The notes beneath the pieces are model-generated. The model saw nothing but the letters and a program-made list of their open reading frames with translations, searched no databases and was not told the DNA's origin. DNA of 64,000 nt from a virus. The translations under genes were made by a program, and so were the position numbers. The first letter of the stretch is position 1; every line of letters begins with the position of its first letter. Positions 34,244-41,488 of this stretch are shown piece after piece. The stretch is taken from positions 1 through 64,000 of the IMG/VR virus record IMGVR_UViG_3300022924_000018. The stretch is one strand, 5' to 3'.

Positions 34244-34441
34244 CTACTTATATTTAGCTTTTTCTTCTTTAGACAGTTTATCAAATTCAGGCTTTAAACT
34301 ATTCATGTGTGCCTGTATCATAGGTAATACTAATCCGTTAAACCCTGAAAACCTAATAGCATACTTAAACAATTCATTCTTCTCTAGTCCTTTAAGGTCT
34401 ATGGTTGTTTTTGATGTCTTTCTTTCTTTAATATCTTTCAT
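34244..34441 (-). CDS. Hypothetical helical protein
   Basis: 65 residues, basic start (KDIKERKTSKTTIDLKGL) and helical remainder. Two bp from its downstream neighbour. Not recognised. Confidence 0.4.
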   Translation of the reverse strand: MKDIKERKTSKTTIDLKGLEKNELFKYAIRFSGFNGLVLPMIQAHMNSLKPEFDKLSKEEKAKYK

Positions 34442-34445
34442 GTGT

Positions 34446-34787
34446 TTATAGTGCTAGTGGTATTCTGAATGTGTGGTAAGGATATTCTTTGTCGAAGATG
34501 CTTTTCTTCTCAAACTTCTCATAAGAGAATTGTAGGTTCTTATTGCCTCCAACAATAGGCATGGTATCGTTAATTGTTAGGTACTTAAATTTTATAAATG
34601 GCGATCTTTTATCTTTACCTATATAAAGTGTACTTTCATTGGCATACCAAACTATTCTATATACTCTATCGTAAACTTTAAACTCTATCTCCCGACTAAA
34701 TTCTTCATCGCCTAAAGAATTATATTGCCCCATTATTTGAGCGCTTTCGAGGACTAATTGTATTTCTTCTAATGTATGTGGCTTCAT
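34446..34787 (-). CDS. Hypothetical protein
   Basis: 113 residues, N-terminal helix then a beta-rich part (EIEFKVYDRVYRIVWYANESTLYIGK, SYEKFEKKSIFDKEYPYHTF). Not recognised; 3 bp from the upstream gene. Confidence 0.45.
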   Translation of the reverse strand: MKPHTLEEIQLVLESAQIMGQYNSLGDEEFSREIEFKVYDRVYRIVWYANESTLYIGKDKRSPFIKFKYLTINDTMPIVGGNKNLQFSYEKFEKKSIFDKEYPYHTFRIPLAL

Positions 34788-34790
34788 GTG

Positions 34791-35117
34791 TTATAAGTTA
34801 TGTGTTGCTAATAAATCAAATAGTTGCTCAAAGAAGTCATTGTCACTAGCGGTCTTAATAAAATCATTGTCACAAAACTCATCATCTCCTAAAATCCACC
34901 CGTTTCTATCTTCCTTTAATTTATAAGCTTTAAGTAGGTGTACTCTGTGAGCGTAAATACGATGTTCCATGCCATTATAAAATGGTTCGGATGCTAATGG
35001 TTCATCTCCAAAGTGAGCAGGATTAGATTTAAGTTCTTCTTCTTTATATTTCTGTAGTAAGTCATAAGACTCTTTTGTTACCATAATATATACGGCATCA
35101 TCTAAATACTTTCCCAT
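34791..35117 (-). CDS. Hypothetical protein
   Basis: 108 residues, acidic with many aromatics (SEPFYNGMEHRIYAHRVHLL, DDEFCDNDFIKTASDNDFFE). Follows the Gp157-like gene by 3 bp. Not recognised. Confidence 0.45.
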   Translation of the reverse strand: MGKYLDDAVYIMVTKESYDLLQKYKEEELKSNPAHFGDEPLASEPFYNGMEHRIYAHRVHLLKAYKLKEDRNGWILGDDEFCDNDFIKTASDNDFFEQLFDLLATHNL

Positions 35118-35120
35118 AAC

Positions 35121-35624
35121 TTAATTTATCTGCAAATTTTTATTCTCTTTAATTCTTGCACCTTTTACTTTCTCTCCTGCTTCAATAGCATTCTTAACAG
35201 CTTTCTTATCTATTTTGAATGTAGCAGGTACAGGAATTTTAAACTTCTTAGGGATAAGCTTTTCATCCTCTATAATCGTTTCTTTTGAAGTTCTGAATGA
35301 TAGCTTAATGTTCTGCACTTCGATTGATTTAACTTCAAACATTATCATGGCATTCTTTACTCTCTCTTCTAACTTTTCCTTGGCTGTTATTCGTGCCTTT
35401 TTAAGCGCTGTAAGGCGTTCAATTTCTTTATCCAATAAATCTATCTCTCCATCATACTTTTTACAAACATAGCCGTATTTAGCGCTTTTAATCTCAAAGT
35501 TTTCTTTGTTAAGTTCTAAGGCTTTTTCTAATTCTGGTGTTACCTCGCCTCCTGCTTCAACTAATTGTTGAGCAATGGATAAATATTCTTCTTGAAGGCT
35601 GTAAAGATTTAATTCTGTACTCAT
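35121..35624 (-). CDS. Gp157-like phage protein (coiled coil)
   Basis: 167 residues with the order of the Siphovirus Gp157 family: N-terminal helix (LYSLQEEYLSIAQQLVEAGG), a long coiled coil (~50-105), then a beta part FRTSKETIIEDEKLIPKKF and a basic KIDKKAVKNAIEAGEKVKGA end. The family is associated with phage recombination modules and resistance, with unknown biochemistry. It lies near ERF. Confidence 0.65.
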   Translation of the reverse strand: MSTELNLYSLQEEYLSIAQQLVEAGGEVTPELEKALELNKENFEIKSAKYGYVCKKYDGEIDLLDKEIERLTALKKARITAKEKLEERVKNAMIMFEVKSIEVQNIKLSFRTSKETIIEDEKLIPKKFKIPVPATFKIDKKAVKNAIEAGEKVKGARIKENKNLQIN

Positions 35625-35797
35625 GCTTCCTGTTTTTCTAAATGTTTAAACCTTTTTTCAAACAATCCCTTCAATAACGAATTGCTCTGATATGAAAAGT
35701 GGAGGATACTTATGTACCGCTCCAATTCCTTTTTGCTTTTTATGTTCCCTACTTCCTTTGTTATCCTTAGTAGGGCTTCGCTGAATGTTTCCATCAT
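35621..35797 (-). CDS. Small basic helical protein
   Basis: 58 residues (MMETFSEALLRITKEVGNIK...). Both ends overlap neighbours by ATGA, sandwiched between the Gp157-like gene and 35794. Not recognised. Confidence 0.5.
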   Translation of the reverse strand: MMETFSEALLRITKEVGNIKSKKELERYISILHFSYQSNSLLKGLFEKRFKHLEKQEA

Positions 35798-36057
35798 AAA
35801 GCATAATTAAACTTTTTCAACAGACTTCTATTGGATTTTAATACCTTCTTAACCTCTTCCCATTTCTCAAATGTTTCAGGGTCTAAGCTTTCGAGGCACA
35901 TTTCATTAACAAAATCTAAGGCATCTAATTCACCTCTATCATTCGTTAAATACGCTTGAAAATCTTTTTCTAATTGTTCTTGATTTGTAGCTTCTAAACT
36001 TGTGTTAGCATCGCTTTTAGAGTTAAAAAACTCGTTTAATAAATTTGTTCTTTCCAT
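35794..36057 (-). CDS. Acidic helical protein
   Basis: 87 residues, Glu/Asp/Leu/Asn-rich (NQEQLEKDFQAYLTNDRGEL, DFVNEMCLESLDPETFEKWE). Located between ERF-side genes and the Gp157-like gene, so possibly a recombination accessory. Not recognised. Confidence 0.45.
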   Translation of the reverse strand: MERTNLLNEFFNSKSDANTSLEATNQEQLEKDFQAYLTNDRGELDALDFVNEMCLESLDPETFEKWEEVKKVLKSNRSLLKKFNYAL

Positions 36058-36061
36058 GATT

Positions 36062-36211
36062 TTAATTGTTTTTTAAAAATTGTTTATATAAATATTCGTA
36101 TGGCGCATCTTTTTCCCCAAATGAAGCGAATGCCATATTATTACTTTTGTCTATAAGAATTAGTCTTTTCTTGCCTTTACCGTAATCCTTTAATAATATT
36201 TCTAATTTCAT
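36062..36211 (-). CDS. Small hypothetical protein
   Basis: 49 residues (MKLEILLKDYGKGKKRLILI..., with NNMAFASFGEKDAPYEYLY). Starts directly after the ERF stop codon. Compact beta-then-alpha pattern; not recognised. Confidence 0.45.
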   Translation of the reverse strand: MKLEILLKDYGKGKKRLILIDKSNNMAFASFGEKDAPYEYLYKQFLKNN

Positions 36212-36793
36212 CTATGCAGTTTTGCTAAGTTCTTCCTCTAATTCTTTCTCTGTTGCTTTAGATACTGACCATTTCTTTCTAACATCAGCAATCTTATACC
36301 CTTCTCTCATTGCTTTTACAACATTGGCGAAACTAGGAGCATCAGATTTATTTAACCAAGGCAAAGCAGGTTTCTCTTCTTTCTTATCTGTGCCACCTGT
36401 ACTGTTATTACCACTTGCATTGTTACCATCATCATCTTCATCTATGTTAAGCGATAATACAGCCCCTACAGCGTATCTTCTCTGATAAGTGATACATGAG
36501 CCTATTCCTTGAGGATCGTTCTTTGTAGGGTTCATTTCATACGTATCCATTAAGTATTCACCACTCTCTGCATGAATAAGGATTGTAGTTAAACCATGAT
36601 TACCTGTAGGATGCTGACTAATGACTAATCCTGCATCTAATAAGGGTTGATGTATCTCTGAAAGAATATCTGGTAAGGCAGCGTATTTTGATTTAAAGAA
36701 AGGGTTGTTGCTTCCCTTGTTTACCGTTCCTACATTAGTGTGAAACTTTACCAATGCTAATGCAATGTTTTTTATTGATTCTGATTTTTCCAT
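36212..36793 (-). CDS. erf: ERF-family single-strand annealing recombinase
   Basis: 193 residues. Family marks are visible in order: NNPFFKSKYAALPDI (~29-43), an alpha/beta core with TTILIHAESGEYLMDTYEM, and the signature QGIGSCITYQRRYAVGAVLSL (~95-115). An acidic Gly/Asn linker (~116-135) leads to a short C-terminal helical domain. ERF proteins anneal complementary single strands, working with the phage SSB and exonucleases during recombination-dependent replication or genome circularisation. Confidence 0.75.
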   Translation of the reverse strand: MEKSESIKNIALALVKFHTNVGTVNKGSNNPFFKSKYAALPDILSEIHQPLLDAGLVISQHPTGNHGLTTILIHAESGEYLMDTYEMNPTKNDPQGIGSCITYQRRYAVGAVLSLNIDEDDDGNNASGNNSTGGTDKKEEKPALPWLNKSDAPSFANVVKAMREGYKIADVRKKWSVSKATEKELEEELSKTA

Positions 36794-36795
36794 TG

Positions 36796-37074
36796 TTATT
36801 TCTCTGCGTTAAGTTGTTTAATTAATGCATCTGCATGTTGGACTGCTAGTTTTGATATTTGATCAGGTGAATATGCTTTACTATTTGTTTGTGTATAGCA
36901 TCCTTCTGCATTAGCTAATATTCCTTGCATAGCTTTAGTAGCTATATAAGCTCTAATTGTTAAGCCTCCCTCTGTGTAGTTAACCATACCTAAGCTGTCA
37001 CCATCCATTCTGTCTTCGTATTCTTGCCTGTATTTCAGAAGTGGAGTTAATGATTCATTTGGTTCTGTTTTCAT
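36796..37074 (-). CDS. Hypothetical phage protein upstream of ERF
   Basis: 92 residues from ATG 37074. Features shared with a common phage protein family: GGLTIRAYIATKAMQGILA in the middle and AVQHADALIKQLN at the C-terminus. Role unknown. ATG 37074 is preferred to an in-frame TTG 9 bp upstream because it directly follows the upstream stop. Confidence 0.55.
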   Translation of the reverse strand: MKTEPNESLTPLLKYRQEYEDRMDGDSLGMVNYTEGGLTIRAYIATKAMQGILANAEGCYTQTNSKAYSPDQISKLAVQHADALIKQLNAEK

Positions 37075-37075
37075 A

Positions 37076-37291
37076 TTAATCAAGTCTTAAATCCCATCTA
37101 CGTTCAAGAATTGTCTCATGGGATAGTTTATGTTCTTTATCTTTTGTTTTAACCTCTTTAGGAGAGGTGTAAGCTTCTATTTCTTTATCTGACATAAATA
37201 GCCCTGTGTGCGAGTTAAAAGGTCTTCCATTAGGCTTAATTACGATGTATAGAGGTAGATGCTTATAGGGTTGGTGTTTCTTCTTTGCCAT
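37076..37291 (-). CDS. Small basic protein
   Basis: 71 residues, Lys/His-rich (AKKKHQPYKHLPLYIVIKPNG), with a short beta part then charged helices. Overlaps the upstream gene by 29 bp. Not recognised. Confidence 0.45.
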   Translation of the reverse strand: MAKKKHQPYKHLPLYIVIKPNGRPFNSHTGLFMSDKEIEAYTSPKEVKTKDKEHKLSHETILERRWDLRLD

Positions 37292-37577
37292 GATGCTTTA
37301 AATCTATAGTCCACATTAAGAAATTGGTATAGTCTGCCATCATTACTGTAATGTTATGCAGAAGTGCTACATAAGCTTTGTATTTGTAACCTGATGGATA
37401 TTTAACTTTATCCATTTCAATGCCCATAGCTAAACTACTGTATCCATCAGAGCCTAACCAGACTCTAAAAGTGTTTTCTTTATCTATTTCATCGGGCATT
37501 ATAGAAGTTATACCAAAAAGTAGATTCCTAATGTCCTCTACAATATCGTTTTCTGATTTTACTGTTGTTAATGTCAT
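37263..37577 (-). CDS. Hypothetical protein
   Basis: 104 residues, mixed alpha/beta (ENDIVEDIRNLLFGITSIMP, TFRVWLGSDGYSSLAMGIEM). Start at the ATG that overlaps the upstream stop (TGATG). Not recognised. Confidence 0.45.
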   Translation of the reverse strand: MTLTTVKSENDIVEDIRNLLFGITSIMPDEIDKENTFRVWLGSDGYSSLAMGIEMDKVKYPSGYKYKAYVALLHNITVMMADYTNFLMWTIDLKHHGKEETPTL

Positions 37578-37774
37578 CACTTCACATAATTAATCTTGTC
37601 ATCTAATGCTTTCCATTCTAACTCTACTATGAAATCTTTTAAATCCCATAGTTCATTTCTCCTAGCTATAGACTCTACTCTCTCAAAACGCTTTCTATCT
37701 ATTCCTAAATCAATGCTTTCCTTTTCTAGGGTGTCTATTCTTGCCTTTATTTGGGCTTTAATTGCGTCTATCAT
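37577..37774 (-). CDS. Small coiled-coil-like protein
   Basis: 65 residues, charged helices (IKAQIKARIDTLEKESIDLG). Coupled to both neighbours by 1-4-bp overlaps. Not recognised. Confidence 0.45.
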   Translation of the reverse strand: MIDAIKAQIKARIDTLEKESIDLGIDRKRFERVESIARRNELWDLKDFIVELEWKALDDKINYVK

Positions 37775-37956
37775 GGCTGTAATGATTTAAGGTCTTCTAT
37801 TATCTCTTTAAAAATGGGTATAATCATAGTTAATGACGCTTTAGATTGAATGGCAAATTGATTTAACTTACCTTGAAGTAACCTTTCTGACTGTTCGGAT
37901 GTGATTAAGTATCCTTCATACTTTAAAAGTAAAGTTTTAATTTCCTGATGTTCCAT
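37771..37956 (-). CDS. Small helical protein
   Basis: 61 residues, helical (EIKTLLLKYEGYLITSEQSER), downstream of the copy-2 winged-helix gene after a 69-bp gap in which I see no clear signal. Not recognised. Confidence 0.4.
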   Translation of the reverse strand: MEHQEIKTLLLKYEGYLITSEQSERLLQGKLNQFAIQSKASLTMIIPIFKEIIEDLKSLQP

Positions 37957-38025
37957 ATTTGTTATTTTGTTTATGTTTTGTTGTTTAAACCCATTTCAAT
38001 AATTTCACTCTACTTCTTATTCCTT

Positions 38026-38799
38026 TTACCGGACTGTGATTTTATTAGGTAGGATTTGGAACACAATGCCGTGTTTAGAGAGTTGATAGTTGTTGCTAAT
38101 GTACTTCTCCCTAAATGCTCTATAGTTTGGCAAGTAGTCAGCCATTACTATGTTACGTTCCGATTTTATAAGTTTTAATCTGTTAAGGTCTTTTTGAATT
38201 TTAACCCCTGTTCGTGCGCTGCGGTTACAGAGCTTTCCAAATGATTTGTTTGATAGCATTAAATAATCTAGTTTACCAATTTCAGCGTTTTTGTATTGTG
38301 GCATATCGTTCATTTTCTTTCTTGTAAGCTTTATGTCGCTAATTGAAAGTTTGCAATCTGCCTTAGGAATATCAAGGATGTTTTGGCGTAACTTATTTGC
38401 TTTATGCTGTAAGTGTAATTTTCTACGTATTAGTGTCTGTCTTAAATATGTTAGTTGATCTTGCTTGTTATTGTAGATTTTTATAGGAACTAATGTTGTT
38501 TTGTATTGTGCTTTTAAAGCGTGGGTTGATTTAAGGTAAAGGTTGCCATTTCTTATAGAAGCTAAATCAAGTGAAATAAGCTTGTGTAAGGCACGATGAA
38601 GTGTAGCGGGTGAACAACCTATCTTTTTGGATAAATCAGCGTATGTGAAGTTATAATGTACTGGTTTGCGCTTTAATGAAGCTAATCTTATAAAATAACC
38701 CAATTGATTTTCAAAACCTTGTTCAAAGGCAATTTGTATCAGTCCTAGTGGAAGATACTTATAGCTGAATGGTTTTAATTGTTTGGGTTCGTACTTCAA
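38026..38799 (-). CDS. Double winged-helix protein with pseudoknot leader, copy 2 (TTG start)
   Basis: 257 residues, same length as its paralogue at 31127-31900. N-terminal winged helix at ~52-85 (YADLSKKIGCSPATLHRALHK with wing SIRNGNLYL); basic helical middle; second HTH-like module near the C-terminus (LSNKSFGKLCNRSARTG, KIQKDLNRLKLIKSERN). It is strongly basic overall, as expected for a DNA- or RNA-binding protein. The start is TTG 38799; no ATG or GTG fits. The leader pseudoknot ends 5 nt before it. Initiator of replication or regulator remain the main options. Confidence 0.65.
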   Translation of the reverse strand: MKYEPKQLKPFSYKYLPLGLIQIAFEQGFENQLGYFIRLASLKRKPVHYNFTYADLSKKIGCSPATLHRALHKLISLDLASIRNGNLYLKSTHALKAQYKTTLVPIKIYNNKQDQLTYLRQTLIRRKLHLQHKANKLRQNILDIPKADCKLSISDIKLTRKKMNDMPQYKNAEIGKLDYLMLSNKSFGKLCNRSARTGVKIQKDLNRLKLIKSERNIVMADYLPNYRAFREKYISNNYQLSKHGIVFQILPNKITVR

Positions 38800-38804
38800 T
38801 GATA

Positions 38805-38927
38805 AAAGGGGTTAAACATTTCACGTTGATACTAAACTCTGCCAAGCGCCCTGTATCTTATGATTATGTCAACCCCTTTAAGGATATATTTTGGTAATGT
38901 ATAATGCTTATGACGTGGGCGCTTGGC
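38805..38927 (-). ncRNA. Leader pseudoknot of the copy-2 winged-helix gene
   Basis: Interleaved inverted repeats GCCAAGCGCCC (38841-38851) / GGGCGCTTGGC (38917-38927), 11 bp, and AAAGGGGTT (38805-38813) / AACCCCTTT (38871-38879), 9 bp, again in order B'-A'-B-A on the - strand. The B'-to-A' gap is 37 nt, exactly as in copy 1. The B stems share no sequence with copy 1 but are equally complementary, which is compensatory change in favour of structure. Confidence 0.65.
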
Positions 38928-38946
38928 GTTGCCTTATATCATGCAC

Positions 38947-38954
38947 CAAAGATA
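38947..38954 (-). promoter_or_regulatory. Bacteroidota -7 box driving the copy-2 leader
   Basis: TATCTTTG on the - strand in the same conserved context as the copy-1 promoter (TTCATATCTTTGGTGCATG), 20 bp before the first stem. Confidence 0.6.
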
Positions 38955-38964
38955 TGAATATTTT

Positions 38965-39441
38965 TTATTTATGCTCTTTAATAAGCTTTTTTATATCAAC
39001 TTCTTTAAACTCTTCTTCAAAATCGCTACCGTCTTTATACTCTAAAGTAAACAGTTTGTTGTGTTTAAATGCTTTAGGCAGAATTTTTAAATCAATTCCA
39101 TCCCACTCAATATCTTCGTAATGACGCATAAAGAAAACTGATTTACCTTTTATGTCCTCAGCAATTGCTTTCTCCATCATAACATCAAATACAACAACGC
39201 TACCTGTATAACTTCCGTAACCACATAAAGGGACTAAAGAACTGTTTGCGTAAATCTCATCAGCTGATTTAACGGCATCCCAAGCCTGATAAGGTTCGTG
39301 CCATGCGTGACCTACTACATCATCGAATATGTCACCTTCTGTATTTATTCCAGAAGTTTCTAAAATCCTTCTTAATTGCCTTTTTGAAGTTCTTACCTCA
39401 TCATCCTGAATGTAATCACTATCTATAAATATTCTTTTCAT
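38965..39441 (-). CDS. Hypothetical protein with phosphatase-like start (HAD-like?)
   Basis: 158 residues from ATG 39441. MKRIFIDSDYIQDDEV at the start and SVFFMRHYEDIEWDGIDLKIL later suggest an alpha/beta fold, and WHEPYQAWDAVKSADEIYANS a helical insert. The DSD near the N-terminus is suggestive of HAD-type enzymes but the rest of the motif set is not evident. I prefer this start to one 18 bp upstream because it overlaps the stop of the microprotein at 39438 (ATGA). Confidence 0.5.
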   Translation of the reverse strand: MKRIFIDSDYIQDDEVRTSKRQLRRILETSGINTEGDIFDDVVGHAWHEPYQAWDAVKSADEIYANSSLVPLCGYGSYTGSVVVFDVMMEKAIAEDIKGKSVFFMRHYEDIEWDGIDLKILPKAFKHNKLFTLEYKDGSDFEEEFKEVDIKKLIKEHK

Positions 39442-39506
39442 AATTTCTTTTTTTGCCATAAGCAGAACAAAGCTATTCCGGTTATGAGAGTGAGTAGTAT
39501 AGGCAT
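39438..39506 (-). CDS. Single-span membrane microprotein
   Basis: 22 residues: MPILLTLITGIALFCLWQKK and a Leu. It starts by TAATG overlap with the gene at 39506 and ends by ATGA overlap with 38965-39441. Such double coupling is unlikely by chance. Confidence 0.4.
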   Translation of the reverse strand: MPILLTLITGIALFCLWQKKKL

Positions 39507-39784
39507 TATTCTCCTAGTGCTTTATTGATTGCTGCCTTAAATTTATTGTAGCTATCAGTTGATTTTGCTTTTCCTGATTCTACTTTATCCACAAAGTCTA
39601 TTGCAGCTTGTAAAAGGTCTTGTGAAGCGCAAATTAATGTAGCATTAGCTTGTGCAGCAGTAATACCAACCTCAATAAAATCTAACACATTTCTTCCCTC
39701 AGCATAAGGCGAGTTTAGTATTTTAAGAAATCCACTTCTTGATACGGCATGCCATTCACCCTTTGTCCCTTTAAATTCTTTCAT
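39506..39784 (-). CDS. Conserved small phage protein (KGTKGEW type)
   Basis: 92 residues. The order FKGTKGEWHAVSRSG, then EAxANATLICASQDLLQAA-like sequence and a helical end is a widely seen small phage protein of unknown function. Stop overlaps the start of the membrane microprotein downstream. Confidence 0.55.
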   Translation of the reverse strand: MKEFKGTKGEWHAVSRSGFLKILNSPYAEGRNVLDFIEVGITAAQANATLICASQDLLQAAIDFVDKVESGKAKSTDSYNKFKAAINKALGE

Positions 39785-39873
39785 TAGTCTAATATTTTTC
39801 TAATCCATTTAACCAAAAAAGGCACTAAATACAAAGCGCCTCCTATTAATAATCCTATAGTGTATTTGTTCAT
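39784..39873 (-). CDS. Single-span membrane microprotein
   Basis: 29 residues: MNKYTIGLLIGGALYLVPFL then VKWIRKILD, a hydrophobic helix with basic end. TAATG overlap with the downstream gene. Confidence 0.45.
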   Translation of the reverse strand: MNKYTIGLLIGGALYLVPFLVKWIRKILD

Positions 39874-39879
39874 TTCTCA

Positions 39880-40302
39880 TTATAATAGTTTAATCCAACC
39901 TCTATTAATCAATTCTTCAACGCTTAATCCCATGTAAGGAATTGCATAGCCTTTTGATTTTAAGTAATCAAATACATGGCATTGAAATTCATAGTTTTCC
40001 TGAAAATGGTCTATTAGGTTATAACGATTTACATTAAATTCAAATTTTTCACGCAAATAATTATAGTCATGGATAGATAGTGATGAAATAGGTTTGAGTT
40101 GTAAAAATGTGTCTTCTAGAGAGTAAACACCATATTTTTGAGAAAATCCACTTTTATATTCTATTGAAGGTGTATATTTTATAAATATAGAACCTTTACT
40201 TACACCTATAATAACGCCAAAATGAACGTATCTCTTTGATTTTACAATAGCACCTAAATATTGTCCAAAAAACTTTTCTTTGTTTTCGAGTGTGTTTTCC
40301 AT
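39880..40302 (-). CDS. Conserved Bacteroidota-phage protein (SH3-like, YMGLSVEELINRGWIKL tail)
   Basis: 140 residues. N-terminal SH3-like beta barrel pattern (GQYLGAIVKSKRYVHFGVIIG), helical middle, and the C-terminal phrase FDYLKSKGYAIPYMGLSVEE followed by LINRGWIKL, which recurs in many phages of this host group. Role unknown. Confidence 0.6.
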   Translation of the reverse strand: MENTLENKEKFFGQYLGAIVKSKRYVHFGVIIGVSKGSIFIKYTPSIEYKSGFSQKYGVYSLEDTFLQLKPISSLSIHDYNYLREKFEFNVNRYNLIDHFQENYEFQCHVFDYLKSKGYAIPYMGLSVEELINRGWIKLL

Positions 40303-40306
40303 ATCA

Positions 40307-40492
40307 TTAAATCTGAAATACTAATCTCTGTATATACCCCTTATGCATTAACAAGAAGTTTAACGGTATTTTGCTGAGGTTAGCGAGACTTTCGAAGTCT
40401 GCATCTACATTTCCACCTTTATGTATTGAAGTGGCTAATTGAGGATGTTTATTGAACACTTGTTTGAGTGCTATGATTTTTTCAGTTTCCAT
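40307..40492 (-). CDS. Small helical protein
   Basis: 61 residues (METEKIIALKQVFNKHPQLA...). Two bp after the UDG-like gene. Not recognised. Confidence 0.4.
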   Translation of the reverse strand: METEKIIALKQVFNKHPQLATSIHKGGNVDADFESLANLSKIPLNFLLMHKGYIQRLVFQI

Positions 40493-40494
40493 GA

Positions 40495-40926
40495 TTACAA
40501 TTCTAAAAATTCCTTAATTGATTGAATAATTTTCTCTTTGTTCTTAGCGTATAGGTTAAAGTTCCTTTTGCTAGGGTGAATGGTATAAAGCCATTGAGTA
40601 TTGCATCCCCATGTTTTGTCTTTAGTTGCTATATAATCTCTGGCAACATTGCCTAATACCCAAACTTTATTGGCTGATTGCACTTTTATTTCCAGTGTAT
40701 CATCCCAATGCTTATCCATTTGTTCCTGAGTAGGTTTTAAATGCCCTCCGTTAGCATCAAATCCTGTGAATGAACCAAACACAGCATCAAAGTCAAAAAT
40801 GCCTTGTGCAGATTCTTTTGTAATGCCTACTTCTGCTAGCCATTGATACAGCATTGTGGTATCGTATGGGGTTTCTTGCTTTACAAATGGCAACGCTTGG
40901 CCAATTATTAATATTCTATTTTTCAT
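40495..40926 (-). CDS. Uracil-DNA glycosylase-like protein
   Basis: 143 residues with UDG-superfamily order: strand plus loop ILIIGQALPFV (~4-14), KVWVLGNVARDYIA (~87-100) and TIHPSKRNF (~115-123) corresponding to the HPS-type motif. In motif 1 the usual G-x-x-P-G appears as GQALP, so activity is uncertain. It could remove uracil or another altered base, or bind altered DNA. Start overlaps the HNH gene by 11 bp. Confidence 0.6.
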   Translation of the reverse strand: MKNRILIIGQALPFVKQETPYDTTMLYQWLAEVGITKESAQGIFDFDAVFGSFTGFDANGGHLKPTQEQMDKHWDDTLEIKVQSANKVWVLGNVARDYIATKDKTWGCNTQWLYTIHPSKRNFNLYAKNKEKIIQSIKEFLEL

Positions 40927-41488
40927 GATATCTCCATTTACTTCCCAAGCATGTTTTTGAATTATCTTTTAATGCCCTCCAAACTGATTTGGTAGCAGCT
41001 TTAGCTTTTATAGCCTCTTTAATTGAAGGCCATGTTTTAATTATCTGATCTGTTTTTTTGTCTATTTGGTCGACTTTTATACATTTAGGTGCTGTGCCAT
41101 TAATTTTACCTGCCGTATTGTGAGTTTTTAAAACCTCTATCATGTGCTTTTGGTTCATCGAGTTATTACACCATTCAAGATTTTCAAGTCTATTATCGTC
41201 TTTGATGCCGTTGATATGATTTATCTGGGGATATTTTGTTGGGTTTGGAATAAAGGCTAACGCAACTAACCTATGAGTTAAAAACATATGTGATTTTAAA
41301 TCCTTTCGTAAACATATTTTTAAATAACCTTGTACGTCTTTTTTAGGAGTCATAATTGATGAAGGTATTGAGTAATTACCTCTTTTTTCCGTTACTACAA
41401 GCCTATCTAATGACTTTATTCTACCAACATCACTAACTTCGTATAGTCCTTCAAAGCCCAATATGGGTTTCCATTCTTCTTCAAACAT
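40916..41488 (-). CDS. HNH homing endonuclease (NUMOD4 type)
   Basis: 190 residues: NUMOD4 module (EEWKPILGFEGLYEVSDVGR at ~4-23), HNH_3-type core (THRLVALAFIPNPTKYPQIN, then HINGIKDDNRLENLEWC, ~70-107), and a C-terminal NUMOD1-like DNA-recognition module (TWPSIKEAIKAKAATKSVW). Free-standing; probably a mobile gene inserted between 41481 and 40495. Overlaps both neighbours by 8-11 bp. Confidence 0.8.
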   Translation of the reverse strand: MFEEEWKPILGFEGLYEVSDVGRIKSLDRLVVTEKRGNYSIPSSIMTPKKDVQGYLKICLRKDLKSHMFLTHRLVALAFIPNPTKYPQINHINGIKDDNRLENLEWCNNSMNQKHMIEVLKTHNTAGKINGTAPKCIKVDQIDKKTDQIIKTWPSIKEAIKAKAATKSVWRALKDNSKTCLGSKWRYHEK

